From: GCA-003244245 sp035606945
GTDB lineage: Bacteria; Actinomycetota; Actinomycetes; Mycobacteriales; Pseudonocardiaceae
Assembly (NCBI GenBank): GCA_035606945.1
Contig: DATNDR010000115.1
Location: 21,233 to 85,232 of the forward strand
DNA length: 64,000 nt
Direction: 5' to 3'
Positions 56,771-64,000 of the stretch are shown piece by piece. A program made the translations under genes and the position numbers. Within the stretch, counting starts at the first letter, position 1. The number at the start of each line of letters is the position of its first letter. Under the pieces are notes generated by a model. It did not search any database and was not told the origin of the DNA. It saw only the letters and a list, made by a program, of their open reading frames with translations.

Positions 56771-59700
56771 CACAGAGCCGCCCGCTGGTCAAAAACATTG
56801 CGCGGACTTCGGGTTCCAGCGGAGCAACGATCCGGTCCAGCGCCGCGCGCCTGGCATCCGGGCGTCCAACCTGGGCGAGCAGCAGGTCCGAGTTGGTCTG
56901 CGCGGCGATAGTGGCGGCTTCGGCGTAGCTGCCCAGGTGCCACAGCGCCAGCGACTCGTACTTCGTCGAGGAGTAGCGCCGGGCGTAGGCCAGCAGTTCC
57001 TCAGCCCGCGCCGGCTCGAAGCGGGCTCGCATCTCCAGCAGCCGCATCGTCGCCCGTGGTTGGAACGGCAGAGATTTGTCCAGCATCGGTGCCGCGGCCT
57101 CCACCCGCGCACCGGCGTCCTCGACGCGGCCGTCGAGCAGATCGCAGTCAGCCAGTGCCAGCAGCGCGTGCAACTCCTGCTCCAGCTCCAGTGCCCCGCC
57201 GCCGCTATGTGCCAACTCCACCGCGCGCTGGGCGTGCTCCCGGGCTTGCCCCACGTTGCCCAGCTCGAGCAACAGCCACGCTGTGGTGGTGTCGATCCCG
57301 GCCCGGTAGAAACTCACCCCGTACTCGTCGATCATGCGGCGGGCCCGGCCCAGCGACCGCAGCGCACCGGCGAAGTCGCCGACGTCGCCGCGGGCCAGCC
57401 CGATGAAGAACAGGGTCTGCAGCAGCGGCCGGAACTGTCCGGTCTTGCGGCACAGCACCGCCGCGCGCTCCAGCACGGTGCGGGCCTCGGCGAAGCGATC
57501 CATGTGCTGCAGCAGCGCGCCGCGATAGGCCAGTGCCACCGCTGCGGTGGTGTCCCCGGGTTCGGCGGTCACCACCTGCTCGTAGGCCGACGCTGCGCCG
57601 GAGTAGTCGCCGTCCCAGTGCCGTACCCGACCGACCAGCAACAGGGAGCTGGGCAGCGCGCCGGGTGCGGCAGCCGCCGACTCGGCCAGCGTCCTGGCTC
57701 GGGAGGCGAGGTCGACGGCACCCAGCGCATCGCGGGCATACAGCGCGGTCCAACCGAGCTGTTCCAGCACCTGCGCCTCGAGTAGTTCGTCGCCGACGTC
57801 GCGCGCGATGCCCAGCGCGAGCTCCAGGTCATCGCGTGCCTCGCCGTGCCGGCCGAGCTCGGTGCGGATCTCCCCTCGGCGCATGAGCACCGTGGCTAAC
57901 AGCGTCCGCTGCCCGGAGTGCAGCGCGACGATCAGCGCCTCGTCGAGCAACCGCTGGGCCTCCTGGTTGGCGAAGGCCACATGCGCGGCGTGGGCGGCGA
58001 GTAACCAGGCCCTGGCCGCTGCGGCGTGGTCGTGCGCGGCGGCGAGCTGGCGGGCAGCGGCCTCAGGGCGGCCTTCGAACAGTTTGGCGGCCCGGCGGTG
58101 CCGGCTGATTCGTACTGGCGTCGGCGTGGAGTCATACGCCACCTGCCGCACGACGTCGTTGGCGAAGCGGAAGGTTTCCCCGCGCGCGACCAGTAGCCCC
58201 GCGCGCAGCGCCCGACCGGCTCGGCGGGCGCACTCCTCGACGTTGATCCCGGACAGCGCGGCCACCTCGTCCAGCGTGAACGCCGATCCGAGCACGGCGC
58301 CCTGTTGCAGCAACCCCTCGACGTCGTCGCCGGCCCGGGCCAGTCGCGCGGCGACCGCCTCGTGCAGCGAGCCCGGGATGCCCAGCCGCACCGACCCGCC
58401 GGGCCGGACCGGGACCGGGTGGCGCAGCAGCTCGGTGACGAACAGGGGTGAACCGCCGGTCCACTCATGCAGCTGGGACAGGTCGTAAGGCAGCCCGGAA
58501 CGGTCGAGCAGGATGCCGACGGCCTGCTCGGACAGGGGACCGAGTTCGATGCAATGGGCCACATCGCGCAGCAAGGCGAGTGCGTCGTGGTGCTCGGAGG
58601 TGCGCTCGAGGATGAGCACCAGCACCCGGCTGGCGGCCAGCCGGGCGGCCAGCACGTGCAGCGCCTCGACGGTGGACTGCCCGGCGTGCTGGCCGTCTTC
58701 GATGACCAGCAGCATCGGCTGGCGCTGCGCGAGCCGGTCGATGAAGCCGGCCAGCGCCTCCAGACTGCGCAGGTGCTCCAGCTCCGGCGCGGCACGCTCG
58801 TAGGGCACGCTGCCGGTGGACTGCGACATCTCCGGCACCAGTTCGAGCAAGGTGCCCAGCCCGTCGCCGGCCAGCTGGCGCAACACGGCGGGCCGGTGCA
58901 GCGCGACGACGGCTCGCACCGCAGCCACCAGCGGCTGCAGATACAGCGAGCGCTCGGCTTCGAAGCAGCCGGTGGTGAGCACCAGACCCCCGGTCAGACG
59001 CACCCGGGCGGACAGGGCCGCGGCCAGGCTGCTCTTCCCGATGCCGGCCTCACCGAGCACCAGCGCGGTGGTGCCCTCACCGGCGGCAGCCCGGGACCAC
59101 AGCGACAGCAGTTGCTCCAGCTCGGCGTCCCGCCCGACCAGGGCGGACGTAGGCGCAGGCGGGTCGGCGGGCGGCATGGTGGCGCCGGCGCCGGGCGGAT
59201 CGGCGCGCAGGATGGACAGGAATATCGCGCGGGTTGCCTCGGATGGGTCGGCGCCGAGCGCCTCGGCTATCGCAGAGCGCAACTGGTGGTAGGCGGCCAG
59301 CGCCGCGGCAGCTGCCCCGGACCGCTGGTGGCCGACCATCACTGCGCGGCAGGCCTCCTCGTCGAGCGGGTCTGCGGCCAACGCGGCGCCGCCGACCTCG
59401 ACGGCGGTGCGGTACTCGCCGAGTTGCAAGGCTGCCCGCCACCGGCAGCTCCGGGCCCGGCGCAGCTGGCTGACGGCAAGCCGGCGCAGATCAGCGGCCC
59501 ACGGCGAGTCGACCTCGTCCGCCAGCGGCGGTGCCGTGGTGAGCAGCTTCTCGGCCTGCTCGCCACCTACCGCGGCCAGCGCGTAGCGGCCGTGCGCCAG
59601 TTCCCGCTCGGCGTTGGTGACGAGCTCCTCAGCCTCGAACAGATCGACGACCGTGCTGCTGTCGAGCACGAGCTGGTAGGCCGCTGGACCGCCGGCAATC

Positions 59701-59951
59701 CTGGCCCGGCCCAGTGACCGGCGCAGCCGGCTGACCAGCGCCGCGACGTTGCGGTCCGCGCGGTCCGGCGGGTGGTCCATCCACAACGCGTCGACCAGCG
59801 TCTCGACCGGAACCAGCTGGCCGTGCTTGGCGGCGAGTACCTTGAGCAGCCGCTCAGCCTTGCCCGTAGGCGCGGGGCCGTCGAGGTCACCCTCGACGCC
59901 GAAACGCCCGAGCAGCCTCAGCCGCAGCTGGCCCGGTTCCATCTTGCGCAC
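56745..59951 (-). CDS. SARP-type regulator with BTAD, NTPase and tetratricopeptide domains
   Basis: A 1068-aa AfsR-like protein. The N-terminal winged helix (LRLLGRFGVEGDLDG, RADRNVAALVSRLRRSLG) covers about 1-100 and the BTAD (LRRLAVSQLRRARSCRWRAA, ADPSEATRAIFLSIL) to about 240. An NTPase domain follows with P-loop LGEAGIGKSSLAAAL near 300 and Walker-B-like LLVIEDGQHAG near 410. Helical TPR-like repeats make up the C-terminal half. SARPs with this layout usually activate specialised-metabolite genes. It borders the island, converging with the GNAT gene, so it may activate the radical SAM or other operons. Confidence 0.87.
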   Translation of the reverse strand: MRKMEPGQLRLRLLGRFGVEGDLDGPAPTGKAERLLKVLAAKHGQLVPVETLVDALWMDHPPDRADRNVAALVSRLRRSLGRARIAGGPAAYQLVLDSSTVVDLFEAEELVTNAERELAHGRYALAAVGGEQAEKLLTTAPPLADEVDSPWAADLRRLAVSQLRRARSCRWRAALQLGEYRTAVEVGGAALAADPLDEEACRAVMVGHQRSGAAAAALAAYHQLRSAIAEALGADPSEATRAIFLSILRADPPGAGATMPPADPPAPTSALVGRDAELEQLLSLWSRAAAGEGTTALVLGEAGIGKSSLAAALSARVRLTGGLVLTTGCFEAERSLYLQPLVAAVRAVVALHRPAVLRQLAGDGLGTLLELVPEMSQSTGSVPYERAAPELEHLRSLEALAGFIDRLAQRQPMLLVIEDGQHAGQSTVEALHVLAARLAASRVLVLILERTSEHHDALALLRDVAHCIELGPLSEQAVGILLDRSGLPYDLSQLHEWTGGSPLFVTELLRHPVPVRPGGSVRLGIPGSLHEAVAARLARAGDDVEGLLQQGAVLGSAFTLDEVAALSGINVEECARRAGRALRAGLLVARGETFRFANDVVRQVAYDSTPTPVRISRHRRAAKLFEGRPEAAARQLAAAHDHAAAARAWLLAAHAAHVAFANQEAQRLLDEALIVALHSGQRTLLATVLMRRGEIRTELGRHGEARDDLELALGIARDVGDELLEAQVLEQLGWTALYARDALGAVDLASRARTLAESAAAAPGALPSSLLLVGRVRHWDGDYSGAASAYEQVVTAEPGDTTAAVALAYRGALLQHMDRFAEARTVLERAAVLCRKTGQFRPLLQTLFFIGLARGDVGDFAGALRSLGRARRMIDEYGVSFYRAGIDTTTAWLLLELGNVGQAREHAQRAVELAHSGGGALELEQELHALLALADCDLLDGRVEDAGARVEAAAPMLDKSLPFQPRATMRLLEMRARFEPARAEELLAYARRYSSTKYESLALWHLGSYAEAATIAAQTNSDLLLAQVGRPDARRAALDRIVAPLEPEVRAMFLTSGRLCVSKARRWS

Positions 59952-60042
59952 TGTACCGCCGCTGCGCGTTCTCGCCGCCGACTCTCTGCACCCCGAGCAG
60001 CCTCCGACGCCTTCCGGCTTGTGAGGGCTCTCATGGATGCAG

Positions 60043-60984
60043 CTAGGGATGGCGGCGTAGGCCGATGCGGCGGGTACGGCGTTCGCGGGGCACCTGGCCG
60101 TTGGACTCAGCGCCCCGGCGGCGGCGCACCACGGCGCCGGCCCGGGCGGCGGCTCCGGCTACTCGCCGGCGCAGCGGCGGGCGCAGCCCGAGGCGGCGCA
60201 TGCTGCGCGCGGTGCGTCGGATCACCCGGCGCTGGCGGGGCGGGACCTCCCACGCCGAGGGATGCCGCGCCAGCCACCGGTAGCGGTAGCTCGCGTAGGG
60301 CACGTGCACCAGATACAGCACCATCGCCGCGCCCAGGGACGCGAACGGGAAGGTGATCACCGCAGCGGCCAGCCCGGCGATCAGCACCAGCAGAGGTGCC
60401 ACTGCCCGGGCCGGTACCTGCACCGTCTTCATCGACAGGGTGGGCAACCGGCTCACCATCGCCAGTGCCACCGCGATCGTCCACGCCGCCACCGGCAACG
60501 GCGACGACCACCATCCCGCGCCCAGGTGCAGGAACACCGTCAGCGGCAGCAACGCCAGCAGCGCGCCGGCGGGGGAGGGGATCCCGACGAAGAACTCCTT
60601 GGCGAACGGCAGCGCTTCGGTGTCGTCGAGCAACGTGTTGAACCGGGCCAGCCGCAGCACCACGCAGACGGTGAACACCAGCGCCACCGGCCAGCCGATG
60701 CGGATGCCGTGCAACGACCAGACGAACATCACGACCGCCGGCGCCACGCCGAAGGAGACCGAGTCGGCCAGCGAGTCCAGTTCGGCTCCGATCCGGGACG
60801 TCGCATCGAGCAGCCGGGCCAGCCGGCCGTCCAGCGCATCCAGCAGGGCCGCCAAGCCGATCGCGGTCAGTGCCCCGACGAAGTTGCCGTCCAGGGCGAA
60901 CTTCAACGCTGACAGACCCGAGCACAGCGCGAGCACGGTGATCACATTGGGCAGCAGGCGGATCCCAGCGCCGGCATTGGGCAC
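60043..60984 (-). CDS. pssA: CDP-diacylglycerol-serine O-phosphatidyltransferase
   Basis: A 313-aa membrane enzyme that makes phosphatidylserine. The CDP-alcohol phosphotransferase motif is intact: DALDGRLARLLDATSRIGAE followed by LDSLADS, near residue 48. About seven membrane segments follow, and a very basic C-terminal tail of about 60 residues (RRQRRVIRRTARSMRRLGLR) is longer than usual. GTG 60984 lies three bases after the psd stop, so the two phosphatidylethanolamine genes form an operon. Order pssA-psd-moeA-groEL is that of mycobacteria. Confidence 0.94.
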   Translation of the reverse strand: MPNAGAGIRLLPNVITVLALCSGLSALKFALDGNFVGALTAIGLAALLDALDGRLARLLDATSRIGAELDSLADSVSFGVAPAVVMFVWSLHGIRIGWPVALVFTVCVVLRLARFNTLLDDTEALPFAKEFFVGIPSPAGALLALLPLTVFLHLGAGWWSSPLPVAAWTIAVALAMVSRLPTLSMKTVQVPARAVAPLLVLIAGLAAAVITFPFASLGAAMVLYLVHVPYASYRYRWLARHPSAWEVPPRQRRVIRRTARSMRRLGLRPPLRRRVAGAAARAGAVVRRRRGAESNGQVPRERRTRRIGLRRHP

Positions 60985-60986
60985 GG

Positions 60987-61763
60987 CTAGTTGCCCCCGC
61001 CTGCGGCGGTCTGCGCGGCTCGGGGTAGGCGGGCCAGCGGGGTCTCCCCGCCCACGGTGCGCTGCCCAGGATGCACCAACACCGAGCTGCCCGGCGGGAG
61101 GTAGAGATCCACCCGGGACCCGAAGCGGATCAGGCCATAGGTCTCGCCGGTCCGCACCTGGTCGCCGGGCCGTACCGAGCAGACGATCCGGCGGGCCACC
61201 AGGCCCGCGATCTGGACCACCACCAGGTCGTGCCCGCCGGCCGAGCGCAGCAGCACGCAGGCGCGTTCATTGTCGTCGCTGGCTTTGTCCAGGTCGGCGG
61301 TGAGGAACTTACCGGGGCGGTAGGCGGTGCGGCGTACCTCGCCGCTGGCCGGGATGCGCTGCACATGCACGTCGAATACCGAGAGGAACACGCTCACCCG
61401 GGGCCGCGGCTGGCTGGACAGTCCCAGCTCTGCAGGCGCCGGCGCGAGCGCCACGCTGCTCACCGTGCCGTCCGCGGGCGCCACCGCCAGCCCTGGATCA
61501 TCCGGTGGTACCCGGTGCGGATCGCGGAAGAACGCGGCACAGCAGGCGGTCGCGACGGCGCCCAGCGTGCCGGCGGCCGGGGACAGCCGGCCCAGCAGCA
61601 GCGCGGTCACGGCTCCGGCCGCCACGAATGGCCGGCCTGCGGAGTGCATCGGGGGAAGCGTCTCGCGGGTGAGGTCCGCCAGGTGCCGCAGGGTTGACAA
61701 GATTTGGGTTGACACGATTCGGGTTGACGGGATTTGGGCCGCGGCAAACCGGGGAGACGCCAT
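60987..61763 (-). CDS. psd: phosphatidylserine decarboxylase
   Basis: A 258-aa pyruvoyl-dependent decarboxylase giving phosphatidylethanolamine. FFRDPHRVPP near residue 75, VAPADGTVSSV, VSVFLSVFDVHVQRIPASG near 125 and the self-cleavage site LIRFGSRVDLYLPPG near 215 (cleavage between Gly and Ser) are seen. The start is not certain; the N-terminal 35 residues contain a repeated IPSTRIVSTQILST part which may be outside the real protein. It is followed by pssA. Confidence 0.93.
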   Translation of the reverse strand: MASPRFAAAQIPSTRIVSTQILSTLRHLADLTRETLPPMHSAGRPFVAAGAVTALLLGRLSPAAGTLGAVATACCAAFFRDPHRVPPDDPGLAVAPADGTVSSVALAPAPAELGLSSQPRPRVSVFLSVFDVHVQRIPASGEVRRTAYRPGKFLTADLDKASDDNERACVLLRSAGGHDLVVVQIAGLVARRIVCSVRPGDQVRTGETYGLIRFGSRVDLYLPPGSSVLVHPGQRTVGGETPLARLPRAAQTAAGGGN

Positions 61764-62203
61764 GCGTTGCCAAGATCCTCGACTGGTGTGGTGGGTGCTG
61801 TCCGCGGTTTGTCACCGTACGCCCGCAGCCCGGTGGAATGACGCCCGGGGGAAGGGCACCGGGAACCCGCCGTCCCCCGACGGGAGGTTCCCGGTGCCCG
61901 TCAACCGTTCGTCCGCTCCCCAGCTTCCCGAACGGTCATCTCCCAGGGCGCTCCTGCGCCCCCCGACGACGCAGGAACCCACGCCATTGGTGGATCTGGG
62001 TTACAGCAGCTCGCCGAGCTGTCATTCACCCTCAGTGTGCTTGGCGTCACCAGCGATCACAAGGTCTGTCCGGGTATCGTGGATTTCTCACACTCAGTGC
62101 CCATCAGACAGTGGCCATCAGACCGAACTCGGTCGCCGATGATCACGTTGGCAGCCTGGCTCGCGAGCGCACCGAAGACGATCCATCCGAGGCTATCCGC
62201 ACA
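61764..62203. other. 440-bp intergenic region between moeA and psd
   Basis: No convincing gene is seen. It contains the hairpin at 61854-61899 and, on the minus strand near 61985-62035, a segment with paired AGCTC/GAGCT and GGGTGAATGACAGC that looks like structured RNA. A minus-strand ORF of about 50 codons ends near 61815 but has no recognisable family. It could hold the moeA terminator and the psd promoter. Confidence 0.4.
61854..61899. terminator. hairpin between moeA and psd
   Basis: A 14-bp perfect stem GGGCACCGGGAACC (61854-61867) and GGTTCCCGGTGCCC (61886-61899), with a loop that contains a second small stem (CCGTC/GACGG). It is about 300 bases after the moeA stop and 90 bases before psd on the same strand, and could be a terminator or attenuator. 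Confidence 0.55.
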
Positions 62204-63430
62204 TCAGACGCTGCCGGTACGCATTATCTCGACGTGCTCGCCGGCCCGCACCGACGTGGTGGTTTCGGGAATGTCGATCAGGCAGTTCGACCTGGCCAAC
62301 GCACCGAGCAGGTGCGAGCCGGGGCCGCCGACCGGGGCGACGGTCCCCGCGGCGGGATCGAAAGCGCCGCGCCGGAACTGCCGCTTGTCCCCCGGTGACT
62401 CAAGGTCTTCGGTCAGCCGTGCCATCGTCCGGGGCCGCGCCACCGGAAGTCTCATCGCGGCGCGCAGTGCGGGGCGGACGAACACCTCGAAGGACACCGA
62501 GGCGCTGACCGGGTTGCCGGGCATCGCGGCCACCGGCACGCCACGGTAGCGACCGACGCCCTGGGGAGCGCCGGGATTCATCGCCACCTTGCCGAAATCC
62601 ACGCCCTGGCCGGTCATGGCGCTCTTGACCACCTCGTAGGCCCCCGCGCTGACCCCGCCTGAGGTCACCAGCAGATCGGTCCCGGCCAACCGGGGGACCA
62701 GCGCGGCTTCCAGTGCGGCCACGTCGTCGGGCACGAAATGCATCAGCTGCGCCTGCCCGCCGGCCTCCCGGACCGCAGCGGCGAGCATCGTGCCGTTCGA
62801 TTCGTAGATCTGCCCGTGCTGCAGCGGGGTGCCCGGCACGACCAGCTCGGAACCGGTGGACAGCACCAGCACCCGGACCGGCCGGTGCACCGGCAGTTCG
62901 GCGTAGCCCACTGCGGCTGCCACCCCCAGCTGGGCCGGTCCCAGCACCGCGCCCGCCGGCAGCACCTCCTCGCCTGCCGTCACGTCGCCGCCCGCCGGCC
63001 GCACGCTGTCGCCCGGGGATCGAGGCTGAAAGATCTGTACTCGGTGGCGCCCACCGTCGGTGAGCTCCACCGGCACCACCGCATCAGCGCCAGGCGGAAT
63101 CGGAGCACCGGTCATGATCCGGTGCGCGGTGCCCGGCTGCAGCACCGGCGAGTCGGTGCGTCCAGCCGGGATATCCTCGGTGACCGGCAGTGCCACCGGC
63201 GCCTCGGCGCTGGCCTGCGCGATGTCCGCGCAGCGCACCGCGTAGCCGTCCATCCCGGAGTTGTCGAACGGCGGCAGTGGGACTGCTGCGGTGATCGGCT
63301 CCGCCAGAGCGAGACCGGCGCATTCCACCAGCGGTAACCGGATCACCGGGGTGCGCGCCAGCAGCGCGGCAACGACCCGGATGTGTTCATCAACAGTGCG
63401 AGGTTTCTGCGCGGTGGACACCTCTCGCAT
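62204..63430 (-). CDS. moeA: molybdopterin molybdenumtransferase
   Basis: A 408-aa MoeA that inserts molybdate into adenylylated molybdopterin. PPFDNSGMDGYAVRCADI near residue 53, RIMTGAPIPPGADAVVPVE near 107, VLVLSTGSELVVPG near 183, TSGGVSAGAYEVVK near 248 and PGNPVSASVSFEVFVRP near 305 are typical. The start is ATG 63430, with GTG 63421 possible; the frame is open to 63730, but that part crosses the groEL operators. It could supply cofactor for the oxidoreductase at 3845, although it belongs to the conserved backbone. Confidence 0.93.
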   Translation of the reverse strand: MREVSTAQKPRTVDEHIRVVAALLARTPVIRLPLVECAGLALAEPITAAVPLPPFDNSGMDGYAVRCADIAQASAEAPVALPVTEDIPAGRTDSPVLQPGTAHRIMTGAPIPPGADAVVPVELTDGGRHRVQIFQPRSPGDSVRPAGGDVTAGEEVLPAGAVLGPAQLGVAAAVGYAELPVHRPVRVLVLSTGSELVVPGTPLQHGQIYESNGTMLAAAVREAGGQAQLMHFVPDDVAALEAALVPRLAGTDLLVTSGGVSAGAYEVVKSAMTGQGVDFGKVAMNPGAPQGVGRYRGVPVAAMPGNPVSASVSFEVFVRPALRAAMRLPVARPRTMARLTEDLESPGDKRQFRRGAFDPAAGTVAPVGGPGSHLLGALARSNCLIDIPETTTSVRAGEHVEIMRTGSV

Positions 63431-63553
63431 CCTGCCCGGTCGCGGCAAGCAGTTCGACGCCAGCCCAGCGCCCCTGACCCCTGACCGCAGGTCGTCGGGG
63501 CGGGCGCGCGAGGCTGCCCGGTCGACGGTGGGGTGGCGCTGGGGGAGTGGCAG

Positions 63554-63580
63554 CTTGCACTCGGTGGGGTCGAGTGCTAA
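63554..63580 (+). promoter_or_regulatory. CIRCE operator 1 upstream of groEL
   Basis: CTTGCACTC (63554-63562) N9 GAGTGCTAA (63572-63580). The right arm is the exact CIRCE consensus; the left arm matches 7 of 9. It is the binding site of the HrcA repressor. A -35-like TTGCAC lies in the left arm, so the promoter probably overlaps it. Confidence 0.82.
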
Positions 63581-63588
63581 AACCGGGG

Positions 63589-63615
63589 TTAGCACTCGAC
63601 CTCTTCGAGTGCCAA
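63589..63615 (+). promoter_or_regulatory. CIRCE operator 2 upstream of groEL
   Basis: TTAGCACTC (63589-63597) N9 GAGTGCCAA (63607-63615), one mismatch from the full CIRCE. It is 35 bases downstream of the first operator, centre to centre, and about 130 bases before the groEL ATG. It indicates heat-shock control by HrcA. Confidence 0.92.
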
Positions 63616-63745
63616 CTGCATCACACACCGAGGTCGGGACGGTGAGTCCGGCGATGTGCTGGACGTCCGTCGCGGGCACCGAGCCTGGCCTAGCACTGTG
63701 TCCTTGCTGCGGAGACCCCGCGGCGCCCATGACCGGAGGACCGCA

Positions 63746-64000
63746 ATGGCCAAGATGATCGCGTTCGCGGAGGACGCCCGCCGCGGTCTTGAGCGCGGGA
63801 TGAATCAGCTCGCCGACGCCGTCAGAGTGACGCTCGGCCCCAGGGGCCGCAACGTCGTGCTGGAGAAGAAGTGGGGTGCCCCCACCATCACCAACGATGG
63901 TGTGAGCATCGCCAAGGAAATCGAGCTCGAAGACCCGTGGGAGAAGATCGGGGCCGAGCTCGTCAAGGAAGTTGCCAAGAAGACCGATGACGTGGCGGGT
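63746..64000 (+). CDS. groEL: chaperonin GroEL, N-terminal part
   Basis: The first 85 codons of a 60-kDa chaperonin: MAKMIAFAEDARRGLERGMN, AVRVTLGPRGRNVVLEKKWG and TITNDGVSIAKEIELED with the ATP-site residues. ATG 63746 has GGAGG upstream. The gene runs off the window. No groES precedes it, so it is the stand-alone copy (groEL2 in mycobacteria), and the two CIRCE operators place it under HrcA. Confidence 0.96.
   Translation, partial: MAKMIAFAEDARRGLERGMNQLADAVRVTLGPRGRNVVLEKKWGAPTITNDGVSIAKEIELEDPWEKIGAELVKEVAKKTDDVAG

Noticed and set aside
58467..59717. 416-codon plus-strand ORF opposite the SARP gene
   Set aside because: Gln/Gly/Arg-rich translation with no domain; the SARP frame on the other strand has clear P-loop and BTAD motifs.
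63431..63730. 100-codon N-terminal extension of moeA
   Set aside because: It would cross both CIRCE operators and the groEL promoter and has no similarity to MoeA.

Overview
The window is high-GC actinobacterial DNA, most like the Mycobacteriales/Pseudonocardiales group. GTG starts and ATGA/GTGA stop-start overlaps are frequent. Typical actinobacterial families are present (DUF3159, DUF3263, DUF3618, LytR_C, the thiEOSG and thiCD blocks, a CIRCE-controlled stand-alone groEL). From memory of the Mycobacterium tuberculosis map, thiE-thiO-thiS-thiG ... thiD-thiC ... def-DUF3263-LytR_C ... AAA ATPase-pssA-psd-moeA-groEL2 is one conserved chromosomal order (about Rv0414c to Rv0440). This window keeps that backbone with insertions. 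I recognised no tRNA, rRNA, CRISPR array, transposase or phage module.

Layout. 0-7.4 kb: end of a CtaG-like copper/oxidase gene, glpX, gluconokinase, and a run of DUF2064 glycosyltransferase, methyltransferase, fused cytochrome-b/molybdopterin oxidoreductase, small membrane protein, response regulator and histidine kinase. 7.5-15.1 kb: PadR regulator, DUF4383, acyltransferase, P450, a decayed methyltransferase, a DCC thiol protein, acyl-ACP desaturase, DUF3159 and a secreted S1 protease. 15.1-24.3 kb: thiamine synthesis under two TPP riboswitches, split by an envelope-stress-like block (coiled-coil protein, holin-X, DUF3618, 35-aa peptide), a beta-lactamase-fold lipoprotein and a cupredoxin. 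24.4-38.4 kb: RelE/Phd pair, a nonulosonate (NeuB/NeuC-like) group, a MauE/TlpA/Tat cluster with one gene broken by an in-frame stop, an HtrA-like protease, decayed toxin-antitoxin remnants, then def, DUF3263, LytR_C, a saccharopine dehydrogenase-like gene, the AAA ATPase and OsmC.

The most unusual part is the island at about 38.5-57 kb, placed between the AAA ATPase and pssA. It holds pieces of the 'Nit1' nitrogen-starvation cluster (families named after MSMEG_0565-0572 and sll0783-sll0788): radical SAM protein, GNAT, AIR-synthase-like protein, glycosyltransferase and the MSMEG_0572/Sll0783 protein. No nitrilase is present. Instead there is a complete cobalt-type nitrile hydratase (beta, alpha, activator). 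The island also carries two of the three subunits expected for an oxamate-carbamoyltransferase-like enzyme (FdrA/AllF and DUF1116/AllG) with a carbamate kinase, two fumarase-superfamily lyases (one lacking the usual catalytic His), an ACC-deaminase/D-cysteine-desulfhydrase-like PLP enzyme, a Cys-rich protein of unknown family, and an FAD protein whose NAD motif is degenerate. Genes are in translationally coupled runs reading from three divergent promoter regions, each with palindromes or direct repeats. An XRE-cupin regulator lies inside and a SARP-type regulator at the right edge. My reading is a variant pathway that makes or consumes a nitrile and connects it to carbamoyl phosphate and ammonia. 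The gene content is seen directly; the pathway is inference.

Beyond the island: two families of dispersed long palindromes (two copies each), one of which forms the 3' ends of both the histidine kinase and thiC and gives both proteins the same C-terminal tail. The right end has two CIRCE operators before groEL, which runs off the window.
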